DNA of 12,517 nucleotides, from positions 1 through 12,517 of the forward strand of contig PCCT01000076.1 in assembly GCA_002731985.1 (NCBI GenBank), given 5' to 3'. Shown piece by piece: positions 6,675-12,322 of this stretch. This DNA comes from Nitrospinota bacterium. GTDB lineage: Bacteria; Nitrospinota; Nitrospinia; Nitrospinales; VA-1. The notes beneath the pieces were generated by a model. That model worked only from the letters and a program-made list of their open reading frames with translations, did no database searches and was not told the origin of the DNA. Every line of letters starts with the position of its first letter. Position 1 is the stretch's first letter. A program made the position numbers and the translations under genes.

Positions 6675-7395
6675 ATGCCATGCCGAGTAGACAACGAAAA
6701 CCTATGAAGTTGAAATACGCAGTTGGTTCTACCTTGTTGCGATAATAAGTCGGGCTAAATTTAATCACAGTATGCGTTTGCGTGAGGCCTCCGCGAATAA
6801 CTTTGAACCGGTTGCGGTCCGTTTCTGGAATCCCATCGTAGGCATACCAGTCTGAAGTCCACTCCCAAACGTTGTATCCCATCCCGTACACACCATACGG
6901 ACTGACCCATTCCTCCCGCTGATCTACCGGCTCCGGAAGGAAGCCCGAGAATCCATTATTGGGGTGTTCATAATAGTTTCTCCACGGCCACTTTCTTCCA
7001 TCCGTTCCCCGCGCGGCTTTTTCCCACTCCGCTTCAGTAGGAAGGCGCCTGCCCTTCCAGTGACAATATTCCTGAGCCTGCACAAAAGTCACCATTGAAA
7101 CAGGGAGCCGAGCCTTCTTGGGATGAAAATTGTAATCCGATTTAAAAACTTTGAATTGTTCGCGAGTCACTTCGAATCGTTCAATTAAAAATGCTTCCGT
7201 AGATACCTTCTGTCCCCTTTTGGTTTTGGGTTCATCAGGATGCCCCATGATGAACTCTCCTGCTGGAATATAAACCATATCCTCTGGAACCTTCACACCT
7301 TGAGGAACACGAACTTCTATCTGTTCCACTTCTTCTTTTCCGCAGGAAATACCAGAAACAATCAGGATTAAAACGATGAACAGGAAACGCCTCAT
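6661..7395 (-). CDS. SUMF1-like lipoprotein without FGE catalytic cysteines
   Basis: A 244-aa protein. The N-terminus MRRFLFIVLILIVSGISC fits a lipoprotein signal with C18 as the lipid-modified residue. A SUMF1/FGE-sulfatase domain spans about 38-237: MVYIPAGEFIMGHP, RLPTEAEWEKAARGTDG, WPW, YNVWEWTSDWY, KVIRGG and GFRC235. Formylglycine-generating enzymes need two cysteines in the CYRYRC segment. Here that segment reads YYRNKV (217-222), so this is a non-FGE member. The canonical GN-WEW glycine is replaced (GYNVWEW) and PWGN is PWRN, so metal/ligand residues may also be altered. Its ATG overlaps the stop of the upstream molybdopterin protein gene (ATGA, 7395-7392), so the two are translationally coupled and probably work together in the periplasm. 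Confidence 0.9.
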   Translation of the reverse strand: MRRFLFIVLILIVSGISCGKEEVEQIEVRVPQGVKVPEDMVYIPAGEFIMGHPDEPKTKRGQKVSTEAFLIERFEVTREQFKVFKSDYNFHPKKARLPVSMVTFVQAQEYCHWKGRRLPTEAEWEKAARGTDGRKWPWRNYYEHPNNGFSGFLPEPVDQREEWVSPYGVYGMGYNVWEWTSDWYAYDGIPETDRNRFKVIRGGLTQTHTVIKFSPTYYRNKVEPTAYFNFIGFRCLLGMASVGP

Positions 7396-8141
7396 GAGGG
7401 TCGTTTGTCGAAAGGATGAAAGACTTCGCCACCGTTTATCGGCAAAGGTTTCTTGTTAAAATCCAAAGGATGGTCGATGCCAGGCTGGATCGTGCCGTCC
7501 ACCGAATAAGGTCCGTTGTTGGCCCAGTAATTACGCTTTCTAGAATCGGTGAACTCAATACTGGTGATGTATTTGACATTCTTGTATCCATATTTGAATG
7601 GCGCGATGAGCCTTAAAGGAAAGCCATGGTCCTTGCTCAACGGCTGTCCATTCATACGCATCACCATCAACACTCGCGGCCGAAGCAACTCTTCCAACGC
7701 ATAACTTTCGTAATAAGAGTCTGCCGATTGAAAGTATACGTACTTCGCTTGGGGATCGGGCTTCACACGGTCTACCAACTCTTGAAAATGAAACCCTTCC
7801 CATTTCGCGGTGGCCGACCAACACTCGACACATTTCAGCCGCGACACCTGGGAAACAACCTTAAACCCAAACAAATCTTCATAACCCAAGGCAACCGGAT
7901 TTGCCACCATCCCGCGAATGGAAAGACCCCAGTCGTTGGCATCAACTCCCATAAAGGGATTGGCACTACGAATGAAGAATCCGGGGCGATCCCGATTCTG
8001 AATGTACTCTTTAGGAATATTTTTATCGCGCCGATAGTCGGATAGACCAAATACTTTGGAGGGAAGAATCGTAGCGGTAGCAGACAGGGATAATAGACTT
8101 AAAAAAAACCGCCGATTAAGTTTTTGACCCAGGAGTTTCAT
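7392..8141 (-). CDS. Tat-exported molybdopterin-dependent oxidoreductase, MsrP/YedY or sulfite-oxidase-like
   Basis: A 249-aa protein from the ATG at 8141; a TTG at 8147 would add two residues. The N-terminus NRRFFLSLLS (RR at 10-11) fits a twin-arginine signal, consistent with export of a folded cofactor-bearing enzyme. The oxidoreductase molybdopterin-binding domain covers about 65-230: RLKCVECWSATAKWEGF with the expected Mo-ligating Cys104, then AKYVYFQSAD, LMVMRMNGQPLSKDHGFPLRLI, KYGYKNVKYI, and GIDHP near the end. It resembles E. coli MsrP (periplasmic methionine sulfoxide reductase) but is shorter and has an additional Cys107, where I recall alanine in MsrP. No MsrQ heme partner is adjacent. 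The coupled SUMF1-like lipoprotein takes that place. The reaction is not determinable from sequence; sulfoxide reduction or sulfite oxidation are candidates. Confidence 0.9.
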   Translation of the reverse strand: MKLLGQKLNRRFFLSLLSLSATATILPSKVFGLSDYRRDKNIPKEYIQNRDRPGFFIRSANPFMGVDANDWGLSIRGMVANPVALGYEDLFGFKVVSQVSRLKCVECWSATAKWEGFHFQELVDRVKPDPQAKYVYFQSADSYYESYALEELLRPRVLMVMRMNGQPLSKDHGFPLRLIAPFKYGYKNVKYITSIEFTDSRKRNYWANNGPYSVDGTIQPGIDHPLDFNKKPLPINGGEVFHPFDKRPS

Positions 8142-8176
8142 AATCAAAGCTTGCGTCCGGCATTGGTTGCATGGGC

Positions 8177-8334
8177 TCGCCTACCAAAAGTCATGCTTTC
8201 GGCACAGGCGACATACCCCTCCGGGGCATGAAGCGCTGGTCAAATATCACAAGTTCAGCACGACACCAATGTTGTCGCCCTGAGCCTCGTCTAAGACCCC
8301 TTTCAATGAAACCATGGGGTATTCGAAGGGCAAC
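8177..8334. other. Intergenic region dense in inverted repeats
   Basis: Between the molybdopterin gene and dapB (8142-8372) no convincing gene is seen, but four inverted repeats occur in a row. TCGCCT/AGGCGA (8177-8211) has an inner 7-bp helix on the minus strand. CCCC/GGGG is at 8216-8226 and CGACA/TGTCG at 8261-8277. A long imperfect hairpin GTTG..GCCC/GGGC.AAC (8271-8334) encloses ACCCC/GGGGT (8296-8320). None is followed by a T-run. It could be 3' structure of the dapB transcript, a leader of the molybdopterin operon, or decayed repeats. Confidence 0.45.
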
Positions 8335-8374
8335 TTGTTTTATGCTTACCTGCAACCAAGCATTGATAGCTATT
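8316..8374 (-). repeat. Interspersed 3'-end repeat, diverged copy 3 (tentative)
   Basis: On the minus strand AATAGCT starts right at the dapB stop codon. It is followed in the same order as in copies 1 and 2 by GGTA-AG, TAAAA, CAAGTT, TTCG, ATA and CCCC. The hairpin of the other copies is not kept. Similarity is weaker and was judged by eye only. Confidence 0.35.
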
Positions 8375-9173
8375 AACGGAGTCCCAGTACGTCCTGCATA
8401 TCGTAAAGTCCGGGCGACTGGTTGACCAGCCATTGTGCCGCACGTATGGACCCTCTGGCAAATGTCTCACGACTTTGCGCGCGATGAAACAACTCCAGAT
8501 TTTCTCCCATGCCTCCAAACAGCACTCGATGTTCGCCCACAATGTCTCCAGCGCGAACTGTATGCACGCCGATCTCTTTTGGCGTACGTTCGGTCATTCC
8601 TTTGCGTCCGTACACACCCACTTCATCTATATTGCGTTCGAGCGAATCAGCGATGATCTCTGAAAGACGAACCGCCGTACCGCTGGGAGCGTCTTTCTTA
8701 AACTTATGATGCGCCTCGACAATCTCGACATCATAAGCATCGCCTAGGATTTTTGCGACGTCCCCGGCGACCTTGAACAAAACATTAACGCCGATGCTCA
8801 TGTTAGGCGCGAAAACGCACCGAATACTTTCGGCCGCATGACTGATCGATTTCTTTTGTTCAGCGGAAAAACCCGTCGTCCCTATCACCAAAGACTTTCC
8901 GTGTTTCACCGCCGCGTCCAAAGTATTAATAGTAGATTCTGGAGTTGTGAAATCGATGATCACGTCACAATCCGCTATTGCACCTTCAATACTTTCGACT
9001 ATGGCAATCCCTTTTGTGCCTATGCCGGCAGTCTCGCCAACATCTTTCCCGATTGCAGGATGTCCCGCGTACTCAGACCCTCCCGCAATACTGACACCCT
9101 CGACGTCATCGATGCATGAAAGAATCGTTTTCCCCATGCGCCCTCCGGCGCCTATCACAACTATTTTAATCAA
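8373..9173 (-). CDS. dapB: 4-hydroxy-tetrahydrodipicolinate reductase
   Basis: DapB reduces the DapA product with NAD(P)H to tetrahydrodipicolinate in the cytoplasm, on the path to diaminopimelate and lysine. The N-terminal Rossmann motif GAGGRMGK, the FTTPE block and the GTTGF loop are present. The substrate-binding/catalytic segment EAHHKFKKDAPSGTA has the conserved His (H155/H156) and Lys160. I choose a TTG start at 9173: it gives MIKIVVIGAGG, the usual DapB beginning (266 aa), and is preceded by GAGG with 8-nt spacing. A GTG at 9191 would add six atypical residues and has a poorer ribosome-binding site. A repeat lies in the 118-bp gap from dapA. Function is secure. Confidence 0.96.
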   Translation of the reverse strand: MIKIVVIGAGGRMGKTILSCIDDVEGVSIAGGSEYAGHPAIGKDVGETAGIGTKGIAIVESIEGAIADCDVIIDFTTPESTINTLDAAVKHGKSLVIGTTGFSAEQKKSISHAAESIRCVFAPNMSIGVNVLFKVAGDVAKILGDAYDVEIVEAHHKFKKDAPSGTAVRLSEIIADSLERNIDEVGVYGRKGMTERTPKEIGVHTVRAGDIVGEHRVLFGGMGENLELFHRAQSRETFARGSIRAAQWLVNQSPGLYDMQDVLGLR

Positions 9174-9208
9174 TTCTTCACCCTCTGTCACTCGCCGCCA
9201 CTGGCCGT

Positions 9209-9270
9209 GGGGGGCGATAACGAACCGTTAACTTGCATTTTTACTCTACCAGTGATACCGACCAGCTATT
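9209..9270 (-). repeat. Interspersed 3'-end repeat, copy 2
   Basis: This is the partner of copy 1 (6565-6621). It starts 22 nt after the dapA stop codon and fills most of the dapA-dapB gap. The hairpin AACG-AAC-CGTT (9219-9229) replaces AGCG-AAC-CGCT of copy 1. The inner pair changes from G-C to A-T on both sides, a compensatory change that keeps the stem. A separate perfect hairpin CCTGCTC-C-GAGCAGG (9276-9290) stands between it and dapA. Confidence 0.75.
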
Positions 9271-9291
9271 CTAACCCTGCTCCGAGCAGGC

Positions 9292-10164
9292 CTAGCAGAG
9301 ACCATGTTTCTTCAGGACTTCTTTAACACTTTCGAGGTGTGAACTGGAAAGCGTGACCAGTGGCGTCCTGACTTCCTTTTCTATTTTACCCATAAGGTGA
9401 AGCGCGGCTTTGACTGGCACCGGGTTAGTGTCGATAAATAACACATCATTTATTTCCCTCATTTCATAATGAAGGGAACGCGCTTTTGCCATATCCCCAT
9501 TGGCGGCGGCCTGACACATCGCGGCTACTTTTCCCGGCAGGATATTCGCGGACACGGAAATCACTCCTCTTCCACCAACTGAAAGGATGGGCCACAACAA
9601 AGGATCGTCTCCGGAAAGGACAGTAAAATCTTTTCCGCAAAGGTCGATGATCTCGCTGATCGCTTGGAGCGATCCTGATGCTTCCTTGACACCGACAATA
9701 TTTTTTATTTTTGCCAAACGAACCACAGTTTCAGGGCACATATTGACCGAGGTCCGACTTGGAACATTGTAAAGGATAATTGGAAGGTCGGTATCAGCGG
9801 CAACGGTTGAAAAATGTTGGTACAGACCCTCCTGACTGGGCTTATTGTAATAAGGAGTTATCTGGAGCGACCCATCAGCTCCCGCCGCCTGAGCATGCTG
9901 GGTGAGCTTAATAGCTTCTTGAGTTGAGTTGGACCCCGTCCCCGCAAGCACGGGCACTTTACCTTTACAAGCTTCAACCGCAATACGTATAACCTGATCG
10001 TGTTCTTCATGGCTCAACGTAGCCGACTCGCCCGTGGTACCACAGGGAACAATCCCATTGGCCCCGCCTGAAATCTGGTACTCGATCAAAGCCCGTAAGG
10101 CCGTTTCGTCCACCTTTCCGTTTTTAAACGGTGTGACAATCGCAACAAAGGCTCCTTCAAACAT
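9292..10164 (-). CDS. dapA: 4-hydroxy-tetrahydrodipicolinate synthase
   Basis: DapA is a class I aldolase-like TIM-barrel enzyme that condenses pyruvate with aspartate-semialdehyde, the first committed step of DAP/lysine synthesis. With the ATG at 10164 the protein has 290 aa and begins MFEGAFVAIVTPF, the family's normal start, preceded by GGAG at suitable distance. An ATG at 10194 would add ten unusual residues. The GTTGE pyruvate-binding motif, the catalytic YNVPSRT tyrosine (Y132) and the Schiff-base lysine K160 in GVKEASG are intact. It lies between dapF and dapB on the same strand. A hairpin with T-run in the dapF-dapA gap may limit read-through. Length and motifs indicate a functional enzyme. 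Confidence 0.97.
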   Translation of the reverse strand: MFEGAFVAIVTPFKNGKVDETALRALIEYQISGGANGIVPCGTTGESATLSHEEHDQVIRIAVEACKGKVPVLAGTGSNSTQEAIKLTQHAQAAGADGSLQITPYYNKPSQEGLYQHFSTVAADTDLPIILYNVPSRTSVNMCPETVVRLAKIKNIVGVKEASGSLQAISEIIDLCGKDFTVLSGDDPLLWPILSVGGRGVISVSANILPGKVAAMCQAAANGDMAKARSLHYEMREINDVLFIDTNPVPVKAALHLMGKIEKEVRTPLVTLSSSHLESVKEVLKKHGLC

Positions 10165-10199
10165 CTCTAATTCTCCAGTATTTACCCTGTTCAATCAGC

Positions 10200-10232
10200 A
10201 TAATAAAAATGTGGCGCGTAACGCGACATTTA
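10200..10232 (-). terminator. Terminator-like hairpin between dapF and dapA
   Basis: On the minus strand AAATGT-CGCG (10231-10222) pairs with CGCG-cc-ACATTT (10218-10207) around loop TTA. It is followed by TTTATTATG, giving a T-rich tail. It starts 18 nt after the dapF stop. It may be a partial terminator that lowers dapA/dapB expression relative to dapF, or an mRNA-protecting hairpin. Confidence 0.5.
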
Positions 10233-10249
10233 TAATTTTATTAAATCAC

Positions 10250-11068
10250 TTACAACTCAACAACCGTTCCTTCAAAAACAATTTTAGCGGATCCTTCAAG
10301 AAAAATTTCCCCAAAGTCTCCGTCTCCATTGGTTTTCTCGAAACCAACCGTCAAGAATTCTCCCCCCTGAGTCTGAACACGAACAGGTGGTTTTACCAAG
10401 CCTGTCAGACTGGACAACAGTACCGACGCGACGACTCCCGTACCGCAAGCGAGAGTTTCATCTTCCACTCCGCGCTCGTAAGTACGTACCCGAAGGTCGT
10501 TTTCCCCCTGCTTTTGCACGAAGCAAACATTCGTTCCCGCTGGTGAAAACTGCGAATGTATTCTAATGCCTCGCCCGATTCCGCGAATATCTTCGTTCGC
10601 TATATCGTCTGAATATACGATGGCATGCGGGACTCCAGTATTAAGGCTATCTACCTTGAATGCTTTTCCATTCACATCTATTTCCAGATTCCTCTGCAAA
10701 TCTTCCGGAGAAGTCATTTTAATACGCACATGACTTCCTTTCACCTCTGCCGTGATAATTCCGGCTGTGGTTTCAAAAGACATTTTTTTGGGAGCAATTT
10801 TTCTCTCATAGGCATATCGGGCAACACAACGTCCGCCATTTCCACACATCTCGGCGGAACTGCCATCTGCATTATAAAAATCCCATTTGAAATCCGCATT
10901 ATCCGAATTTTCGATAAAAATCACGCCATCAGCGCCCACGGAAAGCTTGGGAACACAAATTTTACTTACAAAGTCGCGTTTCGCAGAATTTTCCATCACC
11001 GGTTCGCGATTATCTATGATGACAAAATCGTTGCCACTACCGCTCATTTTTGTGAAGGCAATGCTCAT
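10250..11068 (-). CDS. dapF: Diaminopimelate epimerase
   Basis: DapF interconverts LL- and meso-diaminopimelate by a cofactor-independent two-cysteine mechanism in the cytoplasm. The 272-aa length is normal. The first catalytic cysteine is C75 in EMCGNGGRC and the second C208 in ETLACGTG; N-terminal FTKMSGSGNDFV and the GADGVIF block are typical. The start ATG at 11068 has an AGGA 10 nt upstream. It heads the dapF-dapA-dapB run. lysA, often found before dapF, is absent here. A promoter and a leader hairpin are visible upstream. The function is secure. Confidence 0.97.
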   Translation of the reverse strand: MSIAFTKMSGSGNDFVIIDNREPVMENSAKRDFVSKICVPKLSVGADGVIFIENSDNADFKWDFYNADGSSAEMCGNGGRCVARYAYERKIAPKKMSFETTAGIITAEVKGSHVRIKMTSPEDLQRNLEIDVNGKAFKVDSLNTGVPHAIVYSDDIANEDIRGIGRGIRIHSQFSPAGTNVCFVQKQGENDLRVRTYERGVEDETLACGTGVVASVLLSSLTGLVKPPVRVQTQGGEFLTVGFEKTNGDGDFGEIFLEGSAKIVFEGTVVEL

Positions 11069-11111
11069 TATTATTTTTCCTGCTAATTATGACTATTTAT
11101 TATAAGATGCC

Positions 11112-11134
11112 TTTGAAACCCCTTTGGCTTCAAA
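11112..11134 (-). promoter_or_regulatory. Leader hairpin / possible operator upstream of dapF
   Basis: The minus strand reads TTTGAAGCC-AAAGG-GGTTTCAAA, a 9-bp stem with one G-U pair and a 5-nt loop, in the roughly 123-nt dapF leader. A TATAAT (11104-11099) lies just downstream without a good -35, so the palindrome could also be an operator over a second start. No T-run follows. It does not look like a lysine riboswitch, which is far larger. Confidence 0.4.
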
Positions 11135-11197
11135 CACCATCCTGTTTTACCGGCTGGAACGCTTTAAGGGTTGAGGCAAAACTCTGAGGACCAGCAA

Positions 11198-11226
11198 ATT
11201 TTAGCACACCCCTTTATCTCTATCAA
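11198..11226 (-). promoter_or_regulatory. Putative sigma-70 promoter of the dap genes
   Basis: On the minus strand TTGATA (11226-11221, 5/6) and TAAAAT (11203-11198, 5/6) are 17 bp apart. Transcription would begin near 11191. Bases 11227-11386 beyond it hold no gene that I can support. Confidence 0.65.
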
Positions 11227-11386
11227 GGAAACCTCTAATCACATGAATCAAAAGCAGAAAAGGTCTTTAGGTAGAGATCGGTGGGGGAATAGAAAGTACT
11301 TGTGAGATATGACTACTAATGATTATGAACATAAGGAAATAATATTCTTTACACTACACGGACTCCGTAACGTTCTCTTACTACAC

Positions 11387-11461
11387 TTATCGTTCTTTAT
11401 TGATAACTATCGCTACTCCGACAAAGGCAAAGCTCACTCCGATCATCCATCGTTTGTTCAT
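11387..11461 (-). CDS. Candidate 24-aa membrane microprotein
   Basis: A 24-codon ORF on the minus strand starts at the ATG 11461-11459 and encodes MNKR, a hydrophobic segment (about 5-20, WMIGVSFAFVGVAIVI) and a charged NKER end: a single-pass membrane peptide with Lys/Arg on both sides. A very good ribosome-binding site (GGAGG, 6 nt before ATG) supports translation. The 22-bp block from GGAGG through the first four codons (11471-11450) matches the start of the 62-aa gene at 12025-12004 at 20 positions. I do not recognise a family. It may be a true small protein, a truncated duplicate of its neighbour, or a toxin-like peptide. It lies 24 bp from the divergent promoter of the candidate RNA. 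Confidence 0.45.
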   Translation of the reverse strand: MNKRWMIGVSFAFVGVAIVINKER

Positions 11462-11484
11462 AATTTCCTCCAAGGTAAAAAAAG

Positions 11485-11513
11485 TTGCACTCTGTGTATT
11501 GCGGACATATATT
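11485..11513 (+). promoter_or_regulatory. Putative promoter of the candidate non-coding RNA
   Basis: TTGCAC (11485-11490) and TATATT (11508-11513, 5/6 to the -10 consensus) are spaced by 17 bp, predicting a start near 11520. The -35 is moderate. Confidence 0.55.
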
Positions 11514-11662
11514 AGTCAGTGTTGTACATAAGGGGCCGCCGAAGGTTAAGCATGGCCCGCTTCCGTAGGCTTGGAAGTCGGTTTAACGTGACCGTTACCT
11601 CAGGGTGGCGGCGGATAGCAGGGGTTTACTGTTAGTTCTCCATTCACCTAGCAGGAGTGTTT

Positions 11663-11707
11663 ATGGAAGCTCAATACAGCCTAGAAGTGAGTAAAACGAT
11701 TCCCTAA
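11663..11707 (+). CDS. 14-codon ORF inside the candidate RNA
   Basis: ATG at 11663 is preceded by AGGAG with suitable spacing and reads MEAQYSLEVSKTIP before TAA at 11705. The GGAG can pair with CTCC at 11638-11641, which would hide the ribosome-binding site. It may be a leader peptide, the peptide of a dual-function RNA, or chance. Confidence 0.3.
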   Translation: MEAQYSLEVSKTIP

Positions 11708-11757
11708 ATCCGCATCTAATTGCGGAAGCCCGCTGGAGGTAATGGCAGGCTCCTCAG

Positions 11758-11803
11758 AAAACGCGTTTGGACAATTCTCCTCCGTCCCCGGCGCGTTTTT
11801 TTT
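11758..11803 (+). terminator. Strong Rho-independent terminator of the candidate RNA
   Basis: AAAACGCG (11758-11765) pairs with CGCGTTTT (11792-11799). An inner GGAC/GTCC (11769-11772, 11784-11787) extends the fold, and eight T follow the stem G at 11795 (11796-11803). In the opposite direction the hairpin is followed by only a short T stretch, so it might also weakly end the convergent 62-aa gene. Confidence 0.85.
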
Positions 11804-11826
11804 GTTTGTCAGATTGACCATCTTTG

Positions 11827-12015
11827 TTAAGAAATATCCACTGCACCTGAAAGCTCAAGCTTCAACCTGTCACCATATCCCAATTCTGCAAAGGCATTCT
11901 TGGCACTAAACATTGGTGAAAACGCGTTCAGCAGTACTCCAATTGCAAGAACGGCAAGGATAATTTTCAGGGATTTTCCCAGCTTTACTTCATGTTGAAT
12001 GACTCGTTTGTTCAT
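11827..12015 (-). CDS. Small single-pass membrane or secreted protein, 62 aa, unknown
   Basis: The protein starts MNKRVIQHEVKLGKSLKII, followed by a hydrophobic segment (about 18-33, ILAVLAIGVLLNAF), a FSPMFSAKNAFA stretch that could be a signal-peptidase site (after AFA, near residue 43), and a short polar tail ending SGAVDIS. It is either a signal-anchored membrane peptide or an exported tail of about 19 aa. A very good ribosome-binding site (AAAGGAGG, about 6 nt before the ATG) supports expression, and TATAAC (12035-12030 on the minus strand) could be a -10. I know no function. Its start region is nearly identical to that of the 24-aa ORF at 11461. It converges on the terminator of the candidate RNA. 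Confidence 0.7.
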   Translation of the reverse strand: MNKRVIQHEVKLGKSLKIILAVLAIGVLLNAFSPMFSAKNAFAELGYGDRLKLELSGAVDIS

Positions 12016-12038
12016 AATCGCCTCCTTTAGGTTATAGA

Positions 12039-12275
12039 TGACCCGACCCCCGAATAGTAGTCCAAATGTTAAACTTATAAGAACTATTTGGTAAAGGGGG
12101 AGCTATGGGTAGGAAGCGATTTAGCTCGGAGCAAATCATTGTAAAGCTTAAAGAAGCAGAGATTTTTGAATCTAAAGGTCTGACCCAGGTTGAGGCAGCA
12201 AAAAAGCTGGGGATAGCAGAACAGGCATTGATCCGCTGGCGTAAAGAATATGGTGAATTGCGAGTAGCTAACTGA
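12039..12275 (+). mobile_element. Left-end remnant of an IS3-family insertion sequence
   Basis: The segment starts with TGACCCGACCCCCG, of the form expected for an IS3-family terminal repeat, 66 bp before an OrfA-like gene. CCCCC (12047-12051) with GGGGG, and CCAAAT (12062-12067) with ATTTGG, form a palindrome between the end and the gene. No OrfB, right end or target duplication is seen, so the element is truncated. The left boundary is placed by the TGACCC motif and is approximate. Confidence 0.55.
12105..12275 (+). pseudogene. Truncated IS3-family OrfA (transposase helix-turn-helix protein)
   Basis: A 56-codon frame from the ATG at 12105, preceded by GGGGGAG, reads MGRKRFSSEQIIVKLKEAE, then an HTH core (LTQVEAAKKLGIAEQALIRWRKEYGEL), and stops at RVAN. 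Complete IS3 OrfA proteins of this type continue past the GELRV-like segment into a leucine-zipper region of another 30 or so residues, followed by a frameshift into OrfB (DDE transposase). Both are missing here. It can therefore bind DNA at most and cannot transpose. The break at 12275 is either a stop mutation or a deletion; the sequence after it shows no recognisable remainder. Confidence 0.8.
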
Positions 12276-12322
12276 TTTACCCAAGCAGGACATCTAGTAT
12301 TCCCGGATAATTTACGTGCAAT

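Larger units (their letters stand above)
11520..11803 (+). ncRNA. Candidate structured non-coding RNA of about 284 nt, unrecognised
   Basis: A stretch with no substantial gene, bounded by a promoter (11485-11513) and a strong T8 terminator. It folds locally. An outer helix CCGCCG/CGGCGG (11536-11541 with 11609-11614) encloses GTTAA/TTAAC (11545-11549, 11583-11587). That in turn encloses CCG-CTTCC/GGAAG-t-CGG (11557-11564, 11573-11581) with an 8-nt loop. Further on are CCGCA/TGCGG (11710-11725) and the interleaved pairs GCC/GGC (11728-11730, 11744-11746) and GGAG/CTCC (11735-11738, 11750-11753), which would make a pseudoknot. A 14-codon ORF with a good ribosome-binding site lies inside. It lacks the hallmarks of tmRNA, SRP RNA and RNase P RNA. 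No plus-strand gene follows closely, so it is not an obvious riboswitch. Confidence 0.5.

Noticed and set aside
7626..8045. 139-codon plus-strand frame opposite the molybdopterin gene
   Set aside because: It is antisense to a gene with clear catalytic motifs and has no ribosome-binding site or family signature.
8171..8433. Frames of 84 and 80 codons on opposite strands in the dapB-molybdopterin gap
   Set aside because: Both run into dapB in the wrong frame or strand, have no good ribosome-binding site, and consist of inverted repeats.
10034..11086. Long plus-strand frames (170 and 153 codons) opposite dapA and dapF
   Set aside because: They are antisense to intact, motif-complete enzymes and have no recognisable protein features.
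11243..11305. 20-codon plus-strand ORF (MNQKQKRSLGRDRWGNRKYL)
   Set aside because: The AAGGA upstream is too far from the ATG and overlaps the dap promoter; there is no further support.
11309..11515. 68-codon plus-strand frame
   Set aside because: It lacks a ribosome-binding site and is antisense to the 24-aa ORF, which has a strong one; it also runs through the RNA promoter.
11520..11803. tmRNA, SRP RNA, RNase P RNA or T-box as identity of the RNA
   Set aside because: There is no tag ending in ALAA, no tRNA-like 3' end, no GGAAGNAGCC-type SRP loop and no RNase P signature. AGGGTGG at 11602-11608 recalls the T-box, but the rest of the motif, its distance to the terminator and the missing downstream gene do not fit.
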